Source of the DNA: Paenibacillus contaminans
GTDB lineage: Bacteria > Bacillota > Bacilli > Paenibacillales > NBRC-103111
Length of the DNA stretch: 64,000 bases
Assembly (NCBI RefSeq): GCF_003285015.1
Contig: NZ_QMFB01000001.1
Span: forward strand, 372,001 to 436,000
Reading direction: 5' to 3'
Shown: in pieces, positions 59,301 through 64,000 of the stretch
Layout: each line of letters begins with the position of its first letter
Numbering within the stretch: the stretch's first letter is position 1
Position numbers and translations under genes: made by a program
The notes under the pieces: model-generated
What the model was told of the DNA's origin: nothing
Database searches by the model: none
The model's input: the letters and a program-made list of their open reading frames with translations, nothing else

Positions 59301-61835
59301 ATGCAATTCACACCGGCAACCGAGGTTTGGCGCATTCGCTCGCTGCAGTGGACGACGGTGCAGAACAGCGAAACGGCGGAACGATTTTACGGCGTATTGC
59401 AGCGCTGGATACCGTTTGCCGTACGCCAATACGGAACTTGGAACGGCAGGCCGAATTGCGGTCATTTTTTCGGCGGAACGTTCTGGTATCAGGCTGACAC
59501 CGCACATACGGCGGCAGTTCTGGCCATTGTGGCGAAGCTAGGCGATTACAATGAAGCTGCCGCAGGCGTTTCGAAAGAAAGCTTGAACCATATGGCGGTC
59601 AGCGCCATTCGATATATGGGCTTCACGCACGATACCGGTCCGGAAGACTGCGTGCGCGCGGAAGGCGTACTTCCTTATACGAGCGGCAAAAAATGGGGCG
59701 GCCAAGGCGACAACTTTTTTATGGCCAGCCAGAACGGGCGCTCGGTTGCCGCTATGGCCGTTGCGGCATGGCTGCTGTGGGACGAGCTGGACATCGAAAC
59801 GAAGCTGCTCGTCCAGAACGTGACGGCGAGTTATGCAGACCGCTGGTGCGACGACGAACCGCGCAACGGCGTGTACTACGACACGCAGTGCGAGGAAAAT
59901 GCCTGGACGTCGGCCGGCATTTCGGCTGCAATGGCGCTTTTTCCCGATCATCCGCATCAGGAGGCATGGCAGCGCGGCTTTGCCGCATGGGCGATCAATT
60001 CCGTAACGACCTACCAGGACCGGCTGGCCGATCCTTCCGGTTTAATCGATACGCCGCACGGCAACCTCGTGAAAACCGTCACGTTCCACCCGGATTTTAC
60101 ATCGGAAAACCATGCCTTCGTTCATCCGAGCTACTTCTGTGCGGGCACGAATTTGCGGGCGATTCACGCCGTTTTCGCCTTTATGGGGCAAACGGCGGTT
60201 ATGCCGGAAGCCGTTCATAACAACGTTCCGCTTTACGAAAGAACCGTGAAGGTTTGGGCCCAGTTCGACGGCCTTGCGGTACCGGTGCAAGGACAGGATT
60301 GGTGGTACAATAGACAGCATGAACGGCAATTGACGCATACGATTCTGAACGTGCTGCACGGGAATGCGGATGCCGCCCGCTACGCGGTCGAAGCGCTCGA
60401 TATGATCGAGAAGCTTCAGCTCAGCAATTCCAAGGGAGCGCTGCTAGAAGAGAACGGCGAGGAATGCGTCATCAACCGCGAGCATGCTCAGTTCGCCAAA
60501 GATTTGGAGCATGGATCGGCGTACGATATCGCCGTCTCTTATTTGCTCCATGCATTCGGAGGTCCGGGGACGGCGCCGAGCGAAAAAAGCGAAATGGCGG
60601 AGCGGATGGCCGGCGTGTACGTGTATCCTCATGGAGGATCGATCGTGCACCGTACGTCAGACACATTTACAAGCTTTACTTGGCGGAACAATGTCATGGC
60701 GCTTTCCCTGCCGCAAAAATCGGTCTGGAACGTGACGCCGCTATATGCCAGCTTCACGGGAACCGTGGATATGGAAGGCGGGTCGGGGCGCCAAGGGCTG
60801 ACGAACGAGCATATCGTACGTTATGTCGAACAAGAGCGGATTACGCCGTATGAACAAGGCTTCGGCGCGGTCGTCACCATTCCTCGCGGCGGCGGCGAGC
60901 TCATGCAAGACGTTGCTTTCGTTGCGCTTCCGGATGGCGGCAGCGTTTATGCAGAGCGTTTCCGCGTCACGAAAGCTTGCCGCTTGCAAAACTGGCGGAC
61001 CGGCTTGATCGGAATACGAAACGAACGCTACGAAAAGCTGCCGGAGCTGGCACCAGGCCGGCGTACGTTATACACGCCGGACGGCGAGGAAACGTTCGAG
61101 GGCTTCTACGGGCGCGGAGAGCCCGATCGCATCCATTCGTTCGGCCGGCCTGCATACATCAATGTCGACCATGAGATCGGCTATCTGCTTTTCGGTTCCA
61201 GCGGCGTTCGATACGTGAACCGCCACGTTTATCCGAAATGGAAAGGCGTCGAAGATATTCTTGTGTTGAATGACCGGGGAGAGGCATTGTTTGACGGACC
61301 TGCCGTGCTTGAGCCGACCGTTATTGCGGCGCTGCCCAACCGTACGGCCGAACAGACGAAACATGCGAGCGGAAACAGCTGTCTGTGGCATACGAACGAG
61401 CGGAACGCCATCGTGCTTGAGAAAGAAGATTTACTCGTATATGCCTCCTACAAGGAAACCGAAATGCAGATTGCTGCAGAGAAGCGGCTGTCTGACTCCG
61501 CGATCCATTTGTGGGAGGGGGCAAACCGGCTGACCGGCAGCCTTCAAAGCTGGAGCGGAAACGTAACGGCCCGTTCCGCAGGATTCCTCCTTGCACGCTG
61601 CACGCTGGATTTGAGACCGGGCTTTGCCAAGCTTGGGTTAACAGGCGCATGTTCGAATCAAGCTTCCATGGAGCTGCCGGACGGCGTGGAATTGGAGTGC
61701 ATAGCTGTGGGAGATAGGTTAATCCTGCGGAACCGCGGTACGCTCGAATGGAGCGTTGACATAACCGTCGCCGACGGCACGAAGCGGAATGTCATGTTAC
61801 CTGCAAACGGACAAGCCGTCGTATGCGAGCTGTAG
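59301..61835 (+). CDS. Large lyase-like (alpha/alpha)-toroid protein
   Basis: The 844 residues have no signal peptide, so the protein should be cytosolic. The first half or so is rich in helix pairs with paired aromatic residues (NCGHFFGGTFWYQADTAHTA, GQGDNFFMASQNGRSVAAMA) and has a conserved-looking HPDFTSENHAFVHPSYF (near 255-270), where Asn/His and Tyr could be catalytic. The C-terminal half is beta-rich (GGSIVHRTSDTFTSFTWRNN, GYLLFGSSGVRYV). This two-part plan resembles polysaccharide lyases of the heparinase/chondroitin-lyase superfamily, but no family is recognised with confidence. aggaggaa precedes ATG. It follows the deacetylase pair, so it may split the deacylated oligosaccharide. 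Confidence 0.7.
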   Translation: MQFTPATEVWRIRSLQWTTVQNSETAERFYGVLQRWIPFAVRQYGTWNGRPNCGHFFGGTFWYQADTAHTAAVLAIVAKLGDYNEAAAGVSKESLNHMAVSAIRYMGFTHDTGPEDCVRAEGVLPYTSGKKWGGQGDNFFMASQNGRSVAAMAVAAWLLWDELDIETKLLVQNVTASYADRWCDDEPRNGVYYDTQCEENAWTSAGISAAMALFPDHPHQEAWQRGFAAWAINSVTTYQDRLADPSGLIDTPHGNLVKTVTFHPDFTSENHAFVHPSYFCAGTNLRAIHAVFAFMGQTAVMPEAVHNNVPLYERTVKVWAQFDGLAVPVQGQDWWYNRQHERQLTHTILNVLHGNADAARYAVEALDMIEKLQLSNSKGALLEENGEECVINREHAQFAKDLEHGSAYDIAVSYLLHAFGGPGTAPSEKSEMAERMAGVYVYPHGGSIVHRTSDTFTSFTWRNNVMALSLPQKSVWNVTPLYASFTGTVDMEGGSGRQGLTNEHIVRYVEQERITPYEQGFGAVVTIPRGGGELMQDVAFVALPDGGSVYAERFRVTKACRLQNWRTGLIGIRNERYEKLPELAPGRRTLYTPDGEETFEGFYGRGEPDRIHSFGRPAYINVDHEIGYLLFGSSGVRYVNRHVYPKWKGVEDILVLNDRGEALFDGPAVLEPTVIAALPNRTAEQTKHASGNSCLWHTNERNAIVLEKEDLLVYASYKETEMQIAAEKRLSDSAIHLWEGANRLTGSLQSWSGNVTARSAGFLLARCTLDLRPGFAKLGLTGACSNQASMELPDGVELECIAVGDRLILRNRGTLEWSVDITVADGTKRNVMLPANGQAVVCEL

Positions 61836-61863
61836 GTGCGGCGATTTGAGAAATTTCATAATT

Positions 61864-61893
61864 TTGACACGATAAAGACAAACTTGGTAATAT
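61864..61893 (+). promoter_or_regulatory. Sigma-A promoter before the Cys/Met PLP gene
   Basis: A perfect TTGACA (61864) and TAATAT (61888) are separated by 18 bases. The start would lie near 61900, at the beginning of the inverted repeat described next. Confidence 0.65.
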
Positions 61894-61898
61894 TGCAT

Positions 61899-61970
61899 GT
61901 TCAAAAAGTCGACTGATCAGCACCGAGCAGATTTAGTGAAATCTTCGAAATCATAAGTTGGCTTTTGAAC
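61899..61970 (+). repeat. Long inverted repeat in the leader of the PLP gene
   Basis: gttcaaaaag (61899-61908) pairs with cttttgaac (61962-61970), enclosing about 53 bases with an inner stem gattt-agtg-aaatc. It could be a structured leader or a small palindromic repeat. I do not recognise a riboswitch; it does not look like a SAM or T-box leader. Confidence 0.4.
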
Positions 61971-62008
61971 AACCTCTACCATAGAGTGTTTATAGGGAGA
62001 CGACACGG

Positions 62009-63187
62009 ATGAATAACCGCAACGAAAACGGCGTTACTGACAAAGGGCATGAGTTCCGGACGAAAGAAGACATATGCGCGCATCTCGGCGACGATTACGA
62101 TCGTTATCTCGGAGCCATCGTTCCGCCTATCTTTCAAAATTCGCTTTTTACCCGCAAAACGAAAGAGCACGGCTATATTTATACGCGCATCGGCAACCCG
62201 ACTACGGAAATCGCCGAACGGAAAATCGCCGCGCTGGAGGAAGGCGAGGCCGCTCGCTGCTTCAGCTCCGGGATGGGGGCGATTTCGGCGGCGATCATGT
62301 CGGTTCTGTCGAAGGACAGCCACGTCATATGCGCAGCGAGCGCATATGGGCCAACGCGTCAGCTCCTCGATACGTACCTGGCCCGCTTCGGCTTGGAAAC
62401 AACGTACGTGCATGGTACAAGCATCGACGAATTCGAGCGGGCGGTGCGTCCGAATACCCGTCTAATTTTTCTAGAGAGCCCGTCCTCCCATATATTCGCC
62501 ATGCAGGATTTGGCGGAGGTGGCGCGGCTCGCGAAAGCGAAAGGAATCTCGACAATCATTGACAATACGTGGGCGACGCCGTTATTCCAAAACCCGCTGA
62601 AGCTGGGCATCGACCTGGTCGTGCATTCGGCTTCGAAATATTTGGGCGGGCACAGCGATATTATCGGCGGCGTTGCCGTCGGTACGGCTGCCGCGATGGA
62701 ACGGCTGACCCACGAAGAAAGAGCGCTGTACGGCGCGATTATGGATCCGCATCAAGCCTGGCTGCTGCTGCGCGGCTTGCGGACGCTGCCGGTGCGGTTG
62801 AAGCAGCATGAGGAAAGCGGCATGAAGGTTGCCGCCTTTCTGGAGGGACATCCGAAGGTCGAGCGGGTGCTGTATCCCGGACTCCCGAGCCATCCGCAAT
62901 ATGAACTCGGCCGCAGGCAAATGAGCGGAAACAGCGGGCTGCTGAGCTTTATCCCGAAAGCTTCAGACGCCGATATTATGTCTATGATTCCGCGTTTGCG
63001 TTTCTTTGAGCTCGGACCGAGCTGGGGCGGCTTTGAAAGCCTGATTGCGACGCCAGGAATCGGCGTATCCGAAGAGTCTCTTGCCGCAGCCGGCATACCG
63101 CGCGGACTGCTTCGCATTTCCGTCGGCTTGGAAAGCGCGGAAACGCTTATGGAAGACTTGGATTGGGCGTTGTCCGGACTTGCATGA
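62009..63187 (+). CDS. Cys/Met-metabolism PLP enzyme (cystathionine synthase/lyase type)
   Basis: Enzyme of 392 residues. PLP Lys is in HSASKYLGGHSDIIGG (near 208). YTRIGNPTTEIAERKIAALE, FSSGMGAISAAIMS, Asp in IIDNTWATPLFQNP and the C-terminal LRISVGLES are all typical. Sequence alone does not separate gamma-synthase, gamma-lyase and O-acyl-homoserine sulfhydrylase. It has its own promoter, but the sensor-kinase gene overlaps its stop by 4 bases (ATGA), tying it to the sugar locus. An elimination reaction on an imported or intermediate amino sugar or amino acid is one possibility. Confidence 0.93.
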   Translation: MNNRNENGVTDKGHEFRTKEDICAHLGDDYDRYLGAIVPPIFQNSLFTRKTKEHGYIYTRIGNPTTEIAERKIAALEEGEAARCFSSGMGAISAAIMSVLSKDSHVICAASAYGPTRQLLDTYLARFGLETTYVHGTSIDEFERAVRPNTRLIFLESPSSHIFAMQDLAEVARLAKAKGISTIIDNTWATPLFQNPLKLGIDLVVHSASKYLGGHSDIIGGVAVGTAAAMERLTHEERALYGAIMDPHQAWLLLRGLRTLPVRLKQHEESGMKVAAFLEGHPKVERVLYPGLPSHPQYELGRRQMSGNSGLLSFIPKASDADIMSMIPRLRFFELGPSWGGFESLIATPGIGVSEESLAAAGIPRGLLRISVGLESAETLMEDLDWALSGLA

Positions 63188-64000
63188 GGGTAAGGGACTT
63201 ATGGACGAAAGCCGTCTCTCTGTCGATAAACGCTAAGCTTAATTTGCTGATCTTAGGTCTGCTGGGCGTTCCGTTTTTCGTATTCGGGCTGCTTTGGTAC
63301 CGACAATCGACCGATACGATCGAGAAGAATTCGGTCATTTATAATCAAGAGCTGGTTCGGCAAATCAACGGCCAGCTCTCCTCTTATTTTGCGGACTTGG
63401 AACGATCGACATTTCCGCTCGTTTCGAATCCGCTTCTGCAGACGTTCATGCAGCTTAAACCCGATGACTACGTCGAACAGATCCAGATCAAAGCAAGTAT
63501 CGAAAGCGAGCTGCTGCCGAATCTTTTTTTTGGGCGAACCGACATTTACGGTTTCTCCATCATATCCACGAACGGCGTATCGTCCAATTACGGCAATATC
63601 ATTGCCCGAAACAGGGATCAGAACAAACTCGAGGAGCTTACCGGGCATGAGACGTACAAGGTGCTTGGACTCAACTACGATCAGTCGAATCCGGTCATAA
63701 CGGTCATCCGCAAGTTTTGGGATACGCAAAAGTATCGGACGGTCGGTTATCTTGTTTTCGATCTCAATCTGAATCGGATTACCGACATTCTTAACAGCGT
63801 CCGTCTGGGACAAACGGGCTTCGTCGCGCTTGTCGATCAGAACGGCATCATCGTACATCATGCGGACAGCCGGCTATGGGGGCGGAGTATTTCAGCCGAC
63901 GAGCGGCAGCAGTTCGAGAACAGCAGGGAAGGTTATTTCGTCAAAAAGTCGGAAGAAGGCGACATCCTCGTCATTTTTAACCGGTCGGCTTTGAACGATT
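63184..64000 (+). CDS. Sensor histidine kinase, YesM type (3' end beyond window)
   Basis: N-terminal 272 residues of a membrane sensor. A hydrophobic helix (LNLLILGLLGVPFFVFGLLW, about 19-38) precedes a long extracellular region with Cache-like features: LVRQINGQLSSYFADLERST, TVGYLVFDLNLNRITDIL and TGFVALVDQNGIIVHHAD. This matches the sensor part of YesM-like kinases such as that at 1418-3241, but the kinase core lies beyond the window. ATG overlaps the PLP gene stop. The cognate YesN regulator is expected downstream. It probably reports the locus's substrate. Confidence 0.85.
   Translation, partial: MRVRDLWTKAVSLSINAKLNLLILGLLGVPFFVFGLLWYRQSTDTIEKNSVIYNQELVRQINGQLSSYFADLERSTFPLVSNPLLQTFMQLKPDDYVEQIQIKASIESELLPNLFFGRTDIYGFSIISTNGVSSNYGNIIARNRDQNKLEELTGHETYKVLGLNYDQSNPVITVIRKFWDTQKYRTVGYLVFDLNLNRITDILNSVRLGQTGFVALVDQNGIIVHHADSRLWGRSISADERQQFENSREGYFVKKSEEGDILVIFNRSALND

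Noticed and set aside
61899..62008. SAM or T-box riboswitch before the Cys/Met PLP gene
   Set aside because: The leader is too short, and no SAM core or T-box sequence could be found.
1..64000. CRISPR array, prophage, tRNA cluster or replication origin
   Set aside because: No regularly spaced repeats, phage structural genes, tRNA-like cloverleafs or DnaA-box clusters were noticed by eye.

Overview
The window looks like chromosome from a spore-forming Firmicute of the Paenibacillaceae (Paenibacillus or a close relative). The signs are base composition near 50% GC, strong Shine-Dalgarno sites, several YesM/YesN-type two-component genes beside LplB/YtcP-type sugar ABC permeases, four YjcZ-type small sporulation-associated proteins, an AraC regulator joined to an iron-binding lipoprotein, and an AdaA/Ogt pair. 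The genus is an inference. No rRNA, tRNA, CRISPR array or phage module was seen.

Layout: 1-4.0 kb is the end of a sugar ABC operon (two permeases, YesM-type kinase, short YesN-type regulator). 4.2-6.1 kb is an ArsR/ArsB pair. 6.1-8.1 kb holds a DUF2164 protein, two YjcZ-type genes and a DUF418 membrane protein. 8.2-14.4 kb has an OmpR-type two-component pair and an asymmetric heterodimeric ABC exporter. 14.5-24 kb is mixed: a NarL-type kinase without an adjacent regulator, an ada DNA-repair operon with a 2OG-Fe(II) oxygenase, a chemoreceptor, a YcdB-like protein, a GAF/fRMsr protein, two more YjcZ-type genes, a solute-binding-like protein without signal peptide, and a Nif3-like protein. 24.1-28.4 kb is a TetR gene with two ABC exporter half-transporters. 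28.5-30.4 kb is an antibiotic-resistance-type ABC-F gene with an elaborate leader. 30.4-32.5 kb is the AraC/iron lipoprotein reading frame with two Fur boxes.

32.8-42.6 kb carries single genes: coiled-coil and helical proteins, a YdaP-like oxidase with an SDR, a phosphatase, a TetR/SDR pair, a methyltransferase and a VOC protein. At 42.8-45.6 kb a sigma-like gene is split by a tnpB-only mobile element. 45.7-50.5 kb has a metallophosphoesterase, a phosphoribosyltransferase-like protein, a NUDIX hydrolase, and GyrI-like, SRPBCC and VOC proteins.

50.8-64.0 kb is a coherent carbohydrate locus: two permeases, a lipoprotein binding protein, a DegT-type aminotransferase, two tandem paralogues with NodB-like motifs, an 844-residue lyase-like protein, a Cys/Met-metabolism PLP enzyme and a sensor kinase cut by the window end. 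The enzymes have no signal peptides, so they probably act on an imported amino- or acyl-modified oligosaccharide. This is the best candidate for an undescribed pathway. The most striking regulatory feature is the ABC-F leader, with a macrolide-arrest-like peptide (MLHAMRIR), terminator hairpins, a second peptide and alternative hairpins next to the ribosome-binding site.
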